Origin: Blautia luti
GTDB taxonomy: Bacteria > Bacillota > Clostridia > Lachnospirales > Lachnospiraceae
Direction of reading: 5' to 3'
Assembly: GCF_033096465.1 (NCBI RefSeq)
Contig: NZ_AP028156.1
Coordinates: 97,001-161,000, forward strand
DNA: 64,000 nt
In this document: piece after piece, positions 17,411-26,631 of the stretch
How the letters are laid out: each line of letters begins with the position of its first letter
How positions within the stretch are numbered: position 1 is the first letter of the stretch
Translations under genes and position numbers: made by a program
Notes under the pieces: generated by a model
Told to the model about the DNA's origin: nothing
The model's input: the letters and a program-made list of their open reading frames with translations, nothing else
Databases searched by the model: none

Positions 17411-18213
17411 TGGCATATCTGTATAATGAAGAAACAATTTCACAGGCAATAAACACAAAATGGGCGGGCAAAACCGTCCATTTTGCAAAAGAAACAGATT
17501 CTACCAATTCATGGATCAAGCGTCTGGCAAAAGATGGTGCAGAGCATGGAACTCTGGCAGTTGCGGAATTCCAGTCTGCGGGAAGAGGGCGTTTTGACAG
17601 AAGATGGGAAGCGCCGGAGGGCAGCTCTATTATGATGACACTGCTCTTACGTCCGGAATTTTCACCGCAGTATGCGTCTATGCTGACACTGGTTATGGGA
17701 ATGGCAGTGGCACAGGCAGCAGAGGAACTGGGGTTTAACGTAAGTATTAAATGGCCCAATGATATTGTGATCTCTAAGAAGAAAATCTGTGGTATCCTGA
17801 CTGAGATGGGGACGAATGGTGTGAAGATCAATTACGTTCTTATTGGAGTGGGAATTAATGTAAATCTGAAAGAGTTCCCTGAGGAAATGCAGGATAAAGC
17901 AACATCATTGCTTCTGGAGGGTGGTCATGAATATGACAGAAATCAGATCATTGCACTGGTTATGAAATACTTTGAGATCAACTACGAGAAATTTATCCAG
18001 ACCTGTGATTTTACGCATCTTCTGGATGATTACCACAGAATCCTTGCGAACCTGGATCAGCCGGTCAGAGTGATCGACGGTGACAGAAGCTTCGAGGGAA
18101 TCTGCAGAGGAATCGATGAAAAAGGTGAGCTGCTTGTGGAAAAGCAGGACAAAGAAGTTGTGAAAGTCAGCGCTGGAGAGGTCTCGGTGCGTGGACTTTA
18201 CAGTTATGTATAA
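17410..18213 (+). CDS. birA: Biotin-[acetyl-CoA-carboxylase] ligase, catalytic-only
   Basis: Attaches biotin to biotin carboxyl carrier proteins. The 267-residue protein has the catalytic core (STNSWIKRLA, GRGRFDRRWEAPEGSSIMM for biotinyl-AMP, KWPNDI) and the C-terminal SH3-like domain. It lacks the N-terminal helix-turn-helix that lets Escherichia coli-type BirA also repress biotin genes, so it should be an enzyme only. Its ATG overlaps the argF stop (TAATG), which suggests translational coupling. Confidence 0.9.
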   Translation: MAYLYNEETISQAINTKWAGKTVHFAKETDSTNSWIKRLAKDGAEHGTLAVAEFQSAGRGRFDRRWEAPEGSSIMMTLLLRPEFSPQYASMLTLVMGMAVAQAAEELGFNVSIKWPNDIVISKKKICGILTEMGTNGVKINYVLIGVGINVNLKEFPEEMQDKATSLLLEGGHEYDRNQIIALVMKYFEINYEKFIQTCDFTHLLDDYHRILANLDQPVRVIDGDRSFEGICRGIDEKGELLVEKQDKEVVKVSAGEVSVRGLYSYV

Positions 18214-18339
18214 AGAGTCGTTCGGGCATTATACGATATGACTTTTTAACCGCCTGAGAATTATTAATAAATATGGAATCTGTGATTTAAGTTAAATTAC
18301 ATGATTCTGAAGAATTTCGAAAGAGGGAAACAGTAATTT

Positions 18340-18705
18340 ATGTATCAAGATAATATTACTCTCTGCGGCGCAAGCGCCTATGAGAAGAAATTTTATTTTA
18401 ACCAGGATTTCAATGCACTTCCGGATCATGTAAAGAAAGAACTGCAGATCATGTGTGTTCTTTACACAGAAGACGTAGGTGGAATCCTGACTTTGGAATT
18501 TGACGAAAACGGCAGACTCCAGTTCAAGACAGAGGCTTTGGAAGCAGATGCCCGCTACGATGAGATTGGAAGCGGTCTGAAAATCAAACAGATCCAGCAG
18601 GACAAGAAAGAACTTCTGGAATCTCTGGAAATGTATTATAAAGTATTCTTCCTCGGAGACATCCCGGAGGAAGAACTGAAGAAAACACCGGGCAGCGAGG
18701 ACTGA
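18340..18705 (+). CDS. Conserved hypothetical protein (DUF6145-like)
   Basis: A 121-residue acidic, soluble protein with no membrane segment or catalytic motif that I recognise. It begins MYQDNITLCGASAYEKK and has a mixed alpha/beta pattern (LCGASAYEKKFYFN, LTLEFDENGRLQFK). It resembles a small Lachnospiraceae family annotated as DUF6145; that name is from memory. It ends 4 bp before dusB, so it is probably co-transcribed with it. Confidence 0.65.
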   Translation: MYQDNITLCGASAYEKKFYFNQDFNALPDHVKKELQIMCVLYTEDVGGILTLEFDENGRLQFKTEALEADARYDEIGSGLKIKQIQQDKKELLESLEMYYKVFFLGDIPEEELKKTPGSED

Positions 18706-18709
18706 ATCC

Positions 18710-19693
18710 ATGCAGAAAGAACCATTCATGAAAATGCAGTGGAAAATAGGGAATGTACAGATTGATAATCCATTTGTCCTTGCACCAATGGCAGGTGTTA
18801 CAGACCTGCCGTTTCGAATTCTTTGCAAGGAACAGGGCGCTGGTCTGATCTGTATGGAAATGATCAGTGCGAAAGCAATTTCTTTTCACAATAAGAATAC
18901 GATCGCTCTGATGGAAATTGACCCGTGCGAGCATCCGGTATCCATGCAGCTTTTCGGTAGTGAGCCGGATCTTATGGCAGAGGTTGCGAAATCCATTGAG
19001 GACAGAGACTTTGATATTCTGGACATCAATATGGGATGTCCGGTACCGAAAGTAGTCAATAATGGTGAGGGTTCTGCATTGCTGAAGAATCCGAATCTGA
19101 TCGAAGAGATTGTTCGAAAAGTGTCATCTGCTATCAGTAAGCCGTTAACTGTCAAGGTGCGTATCGGATTTGAAAATGAGCCGATAGATATTGTTGAGAT
19201 TGCGAAGCGTATCGAGGATGCAGGTGCAGCAGCTCTTGCAGTGCATGGCCGTACCAGACAGCAGTACTATTCCGGCACAGCAGACTGGGATACCATCCGC
19301 AGGGTGAAAGAAGCAATCACTATTCCTGTAATTGGAAATGGGGATGTAGATTCTCCATTGAAAGCAGAAGCCTTGGTGAAACAGACCGGATGTGATGCGG
19401 TTATGGTTGGCCGCGCAGTGAGAGGAAATCCATGGTTGTTCCGTGAACTGAATCATTATTTCCAGACAGGAGAACTGCTGGAACGCCCGTCTGTAGAGGA
19501 AATCCGTGAGATGATCCTGCGCCATGCCAGAAAGCAGATTGAATTAAAAGGGGAATTCGTGGGAATCCGTGAAATGCGTAAGCATGTTGCATGGTATACC
19601 GCAGGCATGCGTCACAGCGCCGGACTTCGAAGAGAATCCAATATCATTGAAAGTTATGAAGCGCTGGAGGAGCTTTTGTCCAGATTAGGATAG
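18710..19693 (+). CDS. dusB: tRNA-dihydrouridine synthase
   Basis: An FMN-dependent enzyme that reduces uridines in tRNA to dihydrouridine. The 327-residue TIM-barrel carries the family signatures VLAPMAGVTDLPFR, the catalytic-Cys loop MGCPVPKVVNNGEGSALLK, VHGRTRQQYYSG and VGRAVRGNPW, followed by the helical C-terminal domain. This arrangement is that of DusB. CGAGGA lies 8 bp upstream of the chosen ATG. Confidence 0.93.
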   Translation: MQKEPFMKMQWKIGNVQIDNPFVLAPMAGVTDLPFRILCKEQGAGLICMEMISAKAISFHNKNTIALMEIDPCEHPVSMQLFGSEPDLMAEVAKSIEDRDFDILDINMGCPVPKVVNNGEGSALLKNPNLIEEIVRKVSSAISKPLTVKVRIGFENEPIDIVEIAKRIEDAGAAALAVHGRTRQQYYSGTADWDTIRRVKEAITIPVIGNGDVDSPLKAEALVKQTGCDAVMVGRAVRGNPWLFRELNHYFQTGELLERPSVEEIREMILRHARKQIELKGEFVGIREMRKHVAWYTAGMRHSAGLRRESNIIESYEALEELLSRLG

Positions 19694-19776
19694 GACTTCA
19701 GATGATAGAAAATGCTGAAAAATCATAGTTTGTGAGTTATTTTGTATCTGCTGAAATGAGAAATATAAACAATAGC

Positions 19777-19813
19777 AAAGGTGCCCGGAATGCTTGACAA
19801 TCCGGGCACTTTT
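19777..19813 (+). terminator. dusB terminator (overlaps the greA promoter)
   Basis: Arms GTGCCCGGA (19781-19789) and TCCGGGCAC (19801-19809), extended by AAAG/TTTT, with an 11-nt loop and a TTTT tract. The loop contains the -35 hexamer of the next promoter. Confidence 0.85.
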
Positions 19814-19822
19814 ATGTATAAT
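19794..19822 (+). promoter_or_regulatory. Consensus sigma-A promoter of greA
   Basis: TTGACA (19794-19799), an exact 17-bp spacer and TATAAT (19817-19822): a perfect consensus promoter. The -35 lies in the loop of the dusB terminator and the spacer contains its 3' arm. The resulting greA leader is about 135 nt. Confidence 0.9.
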
Positions 19823-19903
19823 ACAGGAATTGTGAATATCCTAGAATAAGTCTGCCCTTTTTCAGGTATGATGTATCAGGAAGCACATAAATCCATGTAG
19901 TGA

Positions 19904-19940
19904 TCCGGGGTGTGCAGGACACACCAAAGACTATACCGGA
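19904..19940 (+). other. Hairpin in the greA leader
   Basis: An inner helix GGTGTG/CACACC (19909-19914 with 19920-19925, loop CAGGA) is nested in an outer helix TCCGG/CCGGA (19904-19908 with 19936-19940). It ends 23 nt before the greA start codon and has no U-tract. Confidence 0.5.
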
Positions 19941-19963
19941 TGTTGAAAGGGAGTAAGGTTGTT

Positions 19964-20446
19964 ATGGAAGAAAAGAAGAACTTACTAACTTATGCAGGAC
20001 TTAAAAAATTAGAAGAAGAGCTGCATGATTTAAAGGTAGTAAAGAGAAAAGAAGTAGCAGAGAAAATTAAGGAAGCCAGAGAACAGGGCGACTTATCAGA
20101 GAATGCGGAATACGATGCAGCGAAAGACGAACAGAGAGACATTGAAGCACGTATCGAAGAAATCGAGAAGATCTTAAAGAATGCTGAAGTAGTTGTAGAG
20201 GACGAAGTAGATCTGGACAAGATCAGCGTTGGATGTAAGGTTAAAGTACATGATTTTGAATTCGAAGAAGACATCGAGCTGAAGATTGTAGGTTCCACAG
20301 AGGCGAACAGCCTTGAAGGCAAAATCTCCAACGAATCCCCTGTAGGAAAAGCACTTATCGGTGCTCACACAGGTGATGTAGTAGAGGTAGAAATGCCGGC
20401 AGGAATCATGAAATACAAAGTTCTGGAGATCCAGAGAAACGTATAA
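19964..20446 (+). CDS. greA: Transcription elongation factor GreA
   Basis: Stimulates cleavage of backtracked transcripts by RNA polymerase. From ATG 19964 the protein is 160 residues, the usual GreA length. An N-terminal coiled coil (about 1-75: [13 protein letters not shown] to [20 protein letters not shown]) carries the acidic tip sequence [14 protein letters not shown]-terminal FKBP-like domain (about 80-160) ends in [21 protein letters not shown]. An in-frame upstream extension from 19910 lacks family similarity. It is transcribed from a consensus promoter and ends in a strong terminator. Confidence 0.95.
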   Translation: MEEKKNLLTYAGLKKLEEELHDLKVVKRKEVAEKIKEAREQGDLSENAEYDAAKDEQRDIEARIEEIEKILKNAEVVVEDEVDLDKISVGCKVKVHDFEFEEDIELKIVGSTEANSLEGKISNESPVGKALIGAHTGDVVEVEMPAGIMKYKVLEIQRNV

Positions 20447-20460
20447 GAGACAGATGACTG

Positions 20461-20511
20461 AGGTGCGCGTAGAGATTTATCATGCAAAGGCATAACGCGC
20501 ACCTTTCTCTG
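20461..20511 (+). terminator. greA terminator
   Basis: Perfect 10-bp arms AGGTGCGCGT (20461-20470) and ACGCGCACCT (20495-20504), followed by TTCTCT. Confidence 0.8.
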
Positions 20512-20683
20512 ACTATATAAGCAGATAATAAGAAGTTTGTTATTTCTTATTTTTGTCTGTATATCTGATAAATTGATATTTGAAAATACAGGATTCTGTT
20601 GAATGGAATCTTCTGTTACATCTGATATCACATAGAAATGTAGAACAAATAATAATTATACAAGTATATAAGGAGGAACCAAG

Positions 20684-22708
20684 GTGGCACAGCAGAAGCA
20701 GGAACAGGATTTAAACCAGTTACTGAAGGTACGTCGCGATAAGCTTGCAGATCTTCAGGCTAATGGAAAAGATCCATTTCAGATCACAAAGTTTAACCAG
20801 ACTCATCACTCAATGGAAGTGAAGAATCTTTATGAAGCACATGAGGCAGAACTTCTCAAAGACCGTGCAGAAGTAGATGTAACAGGTCTTGATGAAGAAC
20901 AGGCAAAGGAAGCTGTTAAGAAAGATTACGAAGAGAGAAGAGAAATTATGGACGCAAGCCCGATCCACGTAGCGATCGCAGGCCGTATGATGTTCAAGAG
21001 AGTTATGGGTAAGGCTTCTTTCTGCAACATCCAGGATTTACAGGGAAATATTCAGGTATATGTAGCAAGAGACGCGATCGGAGCAGACTCTTATGCAGAT
21101 TTCAAGAAATCCGATATCGGTGATATCTTCGGACTGGAAGGTTTTGCATTCAGAACAAGAACAGGTGAAATCTCTATCCATGCAGAAAGCATGACTCTTC
21201 TTTCCAAGAGCTTACAGATTCTTCCTGAGAAATTCCACGGACTGACAGATACAGATACACGTTATCGTCAGAGATATGTAGACCTTATCATGAATCAGGA
21301 CAGCAAGAACGTATTTATCAAACGTTCCCAGATTCTGAAAGAAATCCGTAACTTCCTTGCAGACCGTGACTTCATGGAAGTGGAAACTCCGATGCTGGTT
21401 GCAAATGCAGGCGGTGCTGCAGCAAGACCGTTTGAAACTCATTATAATGCACTGAACGAAGATGTTAAGCTTCGTATTTCTCTTGAACTTTATCTGAAGA
21501 GACTGATCGTTGGTGGTCTTGAGAGAGTTTATGAAATCGGACGTGTATTCCGTAATGAAGGTGTAGATACCCGTCATAATCCGGAGTTTACTCTGATGGA
21601 GCTTTATCAGGCATATACAGATTATGAAGGCATGATGGAACTGACTGAGTCTATGTTCCGTTATCTGGCAGAGAAGGTTTGTGGTTCTGCGAAGATTTCC
21701 TATAATGGTATCGAGATCGACCTCAGCAAACCTTTTGAACGTCTGACCATGAACGATGCGATCAAGAAATATGCAGGAATTGACTTTGATGAAGTTGCAG
21801 ATGATGAAGCAGCTAAGAAGCTTGCAGCTGAACATCATATTGAATATGAAGAACGTCATAAGAAGGGTGATATCATTAACCTGTTCTTCGAGGAATACTG
21901 TGAGAAAGAACTGATCCAGCCAACCTTTATCATGGATCATCCGATTGAGATTTCTCCGCTGACAAAGAAGAAACCTTCTGACCCGAATAAGGTAGAGCGT
22001 TTCGAGCTTTTCATCAATACATGGGAAATGTGTAACGCATATTCCGAGCTTAATGACCCGATCGATCAGAGAGAGCGTTTCAAAGCACAGGATGCTCTTG
22101 CTGACGCAGGTGATGAGGAAGCGAACCACACAGATGAAGACTTCCTGAACGCACTGGAGATTGGTATGCCACCTACAGGTGGTATCGGATACGGAATTGA
22201 CCGTCTTGTTATGCTGCTTACAGACAGCCAGGCAATCCGTGACGTACTGCTGTTCCCGACAATGAAGTCACAGGGGGCAGCAAAGAACGAAGCAAACAAT
22301 GCTGCACAGGAAACAAAGCCAGTTGAGAAGATTGATTTTTCCAAAGTAAAAGTTGAGCCATTATTCGAAGAAATGGTTGATTTCGATACTTTCAGCAAGT
22401 CAGATTTCAGAGCTGTAAAGGTAAAAGCATGTGAAGCAGTTAAGAAATCCAAGAAGCTGTTACAGTTCACTCTGGACGATGGAACAGGCATAGATCGTAC
22501 CATTTTAAGCGGTATTCACGCTTATTATGAGCCAGAAGAACTGGTTGGAAAAACACTGATCGCTATCACTAACCTGCCGCCAAGAGCTATGATGGGAATT
22601 GATTCCTGTGGAATGTTACTTAGCGCAATCCATGAGGAAGAGGGCGAAGAAAAACTTCATCTTCTGATGGTTGATGATCACATTCCAGCAGGTGCAAAGC
22701 TCTATTAA
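20684..22708 (+). CDS. lysS: Lysyl-tRNA synthetase with C-terminal tRNA-binding domain
   Basis: A class II aminoacyl-tRNA synthetase charging tRNA-Lys. The OB-fold anticodon domain is at about 75-180. The catalytic domain has motif 2 [20 protein letters not shown] and motif 3 [22 protein letters not shown], near residue 505. At 674 residues it is about 170 longer than a typical LysS. The extra C-terminus (about 565-674, from [18 protein letters not shown] to [10 protein letters not shown]) is an EMAP-II/Trbp111-like tRNA-binding domain of the kind found on MetRS, joined by a low-complexity linker. The GTG start follows AGGAGGA. Confidence 0.94.
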   Translation: MAQQKQEQDLNQLLKVRRDKLADLQANGKDPFQITKFNQTHHSMEVKNLYEAHEAELLKDRAEVDVTGLDEEQAKEAVKKDYEERREIMDASPIHVAIAGRMMFKRVMGKASFCNIQDLQGNIQVYVARDAIGADSYADFKKSDIGDIFGLEGFAFRTRTGEISIHAESMTLLSKSLQILPEKFHGLTDTDTRYRQRYVDLIMNQDSKNVFIKRSQILKEIRNFLADRDFMEVETPMLVANAGGAAARPFETHYNALNEDVKLRISLELYLKRLIVGGLERVYEIGRVFRNEGVDTRHNPEFTLMELYQAYTDYEGMMELTESMFRYLAEKVCGSAKISYNGIEIDLSKPFERLTMNDAIKKYAGIDFDEVADDEAAKKLAAEHHIEYEERHKKGDIINLFFEEYCEKELIQPTFIMDHPIEISPLTKKKPSDPNKVERFELFINTWEMCNAYSELNDPIDQRERFKAQDALADAGDEEANHTDEDFLNALEIGMPPTGGIGYGIDRLVMLLTDSQAIRDVLLFPTMKSQGAAKNEANNAAQETKPVEKIDFSKVKVEPLFEEMVDFDTFSKSDFRAVKVKACEAVKKSKKLLQFTLDDGTGIDRTILSGIHAYYEPEELVGKTLIAITNLPPRAMMGIDSCGMLLSAIHEEEGEEKLHLLMVDDHIPAGAKLY

Positions 22709-22855
22709 GATGATGTAAAGATGTACCGTTTTACCAAATAGACGGGACATACTTCATTTGATAAAAAAATGAAAAACAGCGATTTACATCAAAATTACAT
22801 CATTTGATGCAGAAATCGGTGCAAGTAAGAAAAAATTGCATGATTAGTACGATGA

Positions 22856-22887
22856 ATGGGCAATTCCAATTGGAATTGCCCATTTTT
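22856..22887 (+). terminator. Terminator downstream of lysS
   Basis: A perfect palindrome, ATGGGCAATTCC / GGAATTGCCCAT (22856-22883), runs into TTTTT. It lies about 150 bp after lysS and just before the LOG-family remnant. Confidence 0.8.
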
Positions 22888-22902
22888 GAAAAGAGGAAAA
22901 AT

Positions 22903-22971
22903 ATGAATATTACGGTATATCTTGGTGCAAACGAAGGTAATAATCCCTCTGCAATTTCTTTACTTCCGTGA
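22903..22971 (+). pseudogene. 5' remnant of a LOG-family gene
   Basis: A good ribosome-binding site (AAGAGG) precedes ATG and an ORF of only 22 residues. Its opening, MNITVYLGANEGNNPS, matches the N-terminus of LOG-family nucleotide-binding proteins (phosphoribohydrolase type). The homology stops at once, and the ORF runs into the 3' end of the opposing araC-type gene, overlapping it by 12 bp. The remainder was probably lost when the neighbouring block arrived. Confidence 0.6.
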
Positions 22972-23856
22972 TACAAAATCAAAACTTTTCTCCTTCATCC
23001 TATACTTCCTCGGTGTCACTCCATACTTCTGTTTAAACGCCTTGATAAAATGGCTGCAGTCACAAAATCCTGTCTCCTGGCTGATATAAGTTAGGTCAAA
23101 ATCTGTGAATTGCAATAAGTCCTCCGCTTTTTGCAGTCTTACCGTGAGAATCATCTCCTTGCAGGTCTGCCCATAGTACTCCTTGAATATTGCGGCAAAA
23201 TGCGAATAACTCATATGAAATTTTTCTGCCAGCTCCGCCACCGAGAGATCTTCCTGGTAGTGCTGTGAAATGTACTCAGATACCTCTGTAAATTTTTCAC
23301 TTAATACAGTTTCCTTTTTCCTTTTTTTTATCTGAAAGCCTTCCTGCTTCCAGACACGAAGAATTTCTGCCATAAGAAGACAATAATTCGAATGCATAAT
23401 AATGTCATAACCAAATTGCTTTTCTTCTAACGTCTTCACTGATCCCTGAATCAGCTGCTTCATTTTTTCCTGATTAAATTTCTCTTTCGAAAAATAAACC
23501 GATAGCTTCTGCTCCACTGCTGCCATGGCGATCAGACTCGAAATCGATGGAAGTGCCGAACCGGATATATTCAGATGTGCCGGATCGAATTTCAGGACAT
23601 AGTAACGGATTGGAAGCTGTCCTGTTGAATAAATTGCATGAGCCATCTGCGGATAAAATACGATCAGATCTCCCGGTTCCAATACATAATTCTCTTCTCC
23701 TGCCTCTACATACGCCTTTCCCTCCATCATGTAAAGAATCTCCACAAAATAATGCCAATGTGGAAGAATTGGAAACATCTCAGATGTCTGTGCATCAAAT
23801 AAAAAGGCTTCATATGGTTTGTTTAATTTGTCTGAACATTCAAAATAAGGTTTCAC
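22960..23856 (-). CDS. AraC-family transcriptional regulator
   Basis: A 298-residue regulator. An N-terminal cupin sensor (about 20-110, HWHYFVEILYMMEGKAYV and LEPGDLIVFYPQMAHA) is followed by two AraC helix-turn-helix units: SVAELAEKFHMSYSHFAAIF and LTYISQETGFCDCSHFIKAF, ending in the family tail QKYGVTPRKYR. It is divergent from the GH113 mannanase gene (133 bp apart), so it most likely controls that gene in response to a sugar or oligosaccharide. Confidence 0.92.
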   Translation of the reverse strand: MKPYFECSDKLNKPYEAFLFDAQTSEMFPILPHWHYFVEILYMMEGKAYVEAGEENYVLEPGDLIVFYPQMAHAIYSTGQLPIRYYVLKFDPAHLNISGSALPSISSLIAMAAVEQKLSVYFSKEKFNQEKMKQLIQGSVKTLEEKQFGYDIIMHSNYCLLMAEILRVWKQEGFQIKKRKKETVLSEKFTEVSEYISQHYQEDLSVAELAEKFHMSYSHFAAIFKEYYGQTCKEMILTVRLQKAEDLLQFTDFDLTYISQETGFCDCSHFIKAFKQKYGVTPRKYRMKEKSFDFVSRK

Positions 23857-23989
23857 AGATTATCTCCATCATAGATTTTTACAATTTTATAATAGATTCA
23901 TTATATCATAGCTTTTTTCTACATGATATACTTCCAGCAGAAAACATTCAGAAACTATATAATTCGAAAGACAGGAGGTTTTTACCAAA

Positions 23990-24946
23990 ATGAAAATTCA
24001 AAATCAACTTGGATATATTAAAGGAATTACATTTGCCCCATTTCACAAACGTGGTTCTCTTTCTACACAGACTGCACGTGATAGTTTTGATTATATGATA
24101 GAACACACGGCTGCTGATTTCGTAATCCTTGCTCCTGTAGGGCTACAGGACCACGCACACTCAGAAGAGATTTGTTACACTTCCAGTGCCACATTCTCAG
24201 ATGAAGAATTAATCAATATGATACGTTATGCAAAAAGCAAGAGCATCCGTGTTGCCCTGAAACCTACCGTCAATTGTAAAAACGGTGTCTGGCGCGCTTA
24301 CATCAGTTTCTTTGAAAAAGATGTTCCATGTGAACCGAAATGGGGCAACTGGTTTGCCTCTTACACAGAATTCCAGACACACTATGCCAAAATTGCAGAA
24401 GCCGAACAATGTGATCTTTTTATTGCAGGATGTGAGATGGTAATGACGGAACACCGCAGTGAAGAATGGAGAAACGTAATCGCTGCGATCCGAAACTATT
24501 ACCACGGACCTGTTTCCTATAATACCGATAAATATCAGGAAGAAAATGTAACCTGGTGGGATTGTGTCGACATGATCTCCTCCAGCGGATATTATCCGAT
24601 TGATCAGTGGGAACAGGAACTTGACCGTATTGAAAGGACCGTTCAGAAGTTCAAGAAACCATTTTTCTTCGCTGAAGCAGGATGCATGTCCAGAAAAGGT
24701 TCCTCACTGGTGCCTAACAACTGGGCAATTCAGGGAGCTTTACGTCTGGAGGAACAACCAGACTGGTATCGAGCTATGTTCGAGGCCTGCGCAAAACGCT
24801 CATGGGTCAATGGTTTTGCCATGTGGGAATGGGCACCGGTTCTTCCTTCCAGAAGTACTGCGGCAAGAGATACCAGCTACGAAATCTGCAACAAACCGGT
24901 ACAGGAGGTTATTAAAGACTACTATGGGAGAGACAAAAGAAAATAA
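23990..24946 (+). CDS. GH113-type beta-mannanase-like glycoside hydrolase
   Basis: A 318-residue TIM-barrel enzyme resembling glycoside hydrolase family 113. The two candidate catalytic carboxylates are Glu149 (FIAGCEMVM) and Glu229 (FFFAEAGCMSRKG), 80 residues apart. From memory, this is the same spacing as the Glu151/Glu231 pair of the Alicyclobacillus GH113 mannanase. Trp-rich segments (WGNWFASY, WMWEWAPVLP-like FAMWEWAP) fit a sugar-binding cleft. There is no signal peptide, so it should act inside the cell on imported oligosaccharides. A strong AGGAGG precedes the start. The broken ABC transporter gene begins inside its 3' end. Confidence 0.85.
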   Translation: MKIQNQLGYIKGITFAPFHKRGSLSTQTARDSFDYMIEHTAADFVILAPVGLQDHAHSEEICYTSSATFSDEELINMIRYAKSKSIRVALKPTVNCKNGVWRAYISFFEKDVPCEPKWGNWFASYTEFQTHYAKIAEAEQCDLFIAGCEMVMTEHRSEEWRNVIAAIRNYYHGPVSYNTDKYQEENVTWWDCVDMISSSGYYPIDQWEQELDRIERTVQKFKKPFFFAEAGCMSRKGSSLVPNNWAIQGALRLEEQPDWYRAMFEACAKRSWVNGFAMWEWAPVLPSRSTAARDTSYEICNKPVQEVIKDYYGRDKRK

Positions 24947-26293
24947 CATACAACAAACTTCAGAACAGGATCTCTGGCAGGAAGAAGCTGCCATGATGCA
25001 CATCTTCAGCCGGAACAGAAAAAATAACCTGCGCACGCTTCTTTCTCTTTTCAAGGGACACTATGGCGCGCTGGCTGGTTCCATTTTCTTTTTCATTATC
25101 AAGCATTCCCCAACCTGGGTTCTTCCAATCGTCACAGCTAATATTATCAATGCAGTGACAGACCACAACGGGAATATTACCAAAATTCTGATTCTGAATA
25201 CCATCCTTATGATTGCATTTCTGGTACAGAACATACCAACCAACTACATCCATACCTGGCTCTATGCCAAAACGGTACGAACAGTAGAGAAAGAACTGCG
25301 CGAAGCCCTAGTCTGCAAGCTTCAGCAATTGTCGATCACCTATCACAAGGAAATGCAGTCCGGAAGGCTTCAGTCGAAGATCATGCGAGATGTAGAACAG
25401 ATACAAAATCTTGCATCTCAGATCTTTATCTCTCTTTTGACTATCATTCTGAACATTAGTGTATCCTTCGGAGTGGTCATCTTCAAAAGTCGGATCGTAT
25501 TTCTTTTCTTCCTCTGCACGATACCGGTTTCTGTTTTGATCATTGTTGGTTTTAAAGGAAAAATCAAAACCCATAACCGTGCTTTCCGTAAAGAAATGGA
25601 AGAAACTTCTGCAAAAGTAATGGAAATGGTTGAAATGATTCCTGTAACTAAAGCTCACGCTCTGGAAGATCAGGAAGCCCGTAAAATGAGTGAACAGCTT
25701 CGTAAAGTTGCTGAAAAAGGGCTTCAGCTTGATATGATTCAGACATACTTTTCTTCAATCAGCTGGGTTGCATTTCAGATCTTTCAGGTATTCTGTCTTG
25801 CATTTACAGCCTACATTGCATGGAAAGGAATCATCGGTGTCGGAGATATCACCTTATACCAGACTTATTTTTCCAGCATCGTCGCTCAGATTGCAAGTAT
25901 TGTGACTTTGCTGCCAATCATTGCGAAAGGCCTGGAATCCGTTGAATCGATTGGTGATGTGCTTTGTGCAAATGATATTGAGGACATGGGGAAAATCTTT
26001 CCGGCGGACAACGGCAGCGCATCTCTATTGCCCGTGCATTTTTACGGAATCCGAAGATCCTGATTCTGGATGAGGCAACTTCTGCGCTTGACAGCATCTC
26101 TGAAAAGAAGATTCAGGATTCAATCCAGAAACTTGTGAAAGGACGTACCACACTGATCGTAGCCCACCGTCTGTCTACCATTCGCAATGCTGACCGGATT
26201 GCTGTGATTGAAAAAGGAAATGTTCTGGAATGTGGCTCTTACGAAGAATTGATAGAGAAAAAAGGCACATTTTATCGGATGGAGAAAATGTAA
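24924..26293 (+). pseudogene. ABC exporter with internal deletion and frameshift
   Basis: The first part (24924 to about 25990) encodes a full ABC-exporter membrane domain: TM segments, ending in LLPIIAKGLESVESIGDVL, which leads into the nucleotide-binding domain. At about 25993 the sequence jumps, in another frame, straight to the ABC signature [19 protein letters not shown], Walker [14 protein letters not shown] and the H-loop IVAHRLST, ending at 26293. The first about 120-130 residues of the ATPase domain, including Walker A and the Q-loop, are missing and the frame is broken. No functional ATPase can be made. The start overlaps the GH113 gene by 23 bp. Confidence 0.85.
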
Positions 26294-26424
26294 AAAATCA
26301 GTAGCTGGTTAGTTCAGAAACCTGTCTGCGGGATTGATCTGGAAAGAGTAGAAAGAAAATAGCTGGACAAATGCAGAGGCACAGAGAGAGTTACTGAGGA
26401 AATGGTATTTATTATTTAGGCGTC

Positions 26425-26453
26425 TTGACTCTTAGCCTAAATTTGAATAGAAT
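26425..26453 (+). promoter_or_regulatory. Probable promoter of the NifX-FKBP gene
   Basis: TTGACT (26425-26430), a 17-bp spacer and TAGAAT (26448-26453). The implied leader is about 170 nt. Confidence 0.55.
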
Positions 26454-26505
26454 AAGATATAATCAAAATTGAATAACGATTATGATAAAAGTTGTACTAG
26501 AACGT

Positions 26506-26563
26506 GTCTGAAAAAATATCCCACAAATTGTGACGCATATCTTGCAGAAAGCCTTTTTCAGAC
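26506..26563 (+). repeat. Inverted repeat/hairpin in the NifX-FKBP leader
   Basis: Perfect 10-bp arms GTCTGAAAAA (26506-26515) and TTTTTCAGAC (26554-26563) surround a smaller palindrome, CACAAATTGTG. The right arm ends 9 bp before the 36-bp palindrome-ended element. It may be a terminator-like regulatory hairpin or a small repeat sequence. Confidence 0.5.
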
Positions 26564-26571
26564 AGGATCCA

Positions 26572-26607
26572 GGGGGACAGGAAAAATGTCTAGAAACACC
26601 GTCCCCC
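26572..26607 (+). repeat. Palindrome-ended short element, copy A
   Basis: 36 bp with perfect 7-bp terminal inverted repeats GGGGGAC/GTCCCCC. The core reads AGGAAAAATGTCTAGAAACA. It matches copies B (28177) and C (28230) in the core GAAAAATGyCTrGAAACAC. This copy lies in the 5' leader, ending 8 bp before the AGGAGG of the NifX-FKBP gene. Confidence 0.75.
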
Positions 26608-26631
26608 AAAAAAACAGGAGGAATTATACAA

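Larger units (their letters stand above)
26294..26631 (+). other. Intergenic region with promoter, hairpin and palindromic repeat
   Basis: No ORF of note. In order it holds a plausible promoter, an about 58-bp inverted-repeat hairpin and one copy of the dispersed 36-bp palindrome-ended element; all three are listed separately. It is the 5' leader of the NifX-FKBP gene. Confidence 0.6.

Noticed and set aside
26506..26607. Insertion sequence end next to the broken ABC gene
   Set aside because: No transposase, target duplication or second end is visible. The inverted repeats are better explained as a hairpin and the short dispersed element.
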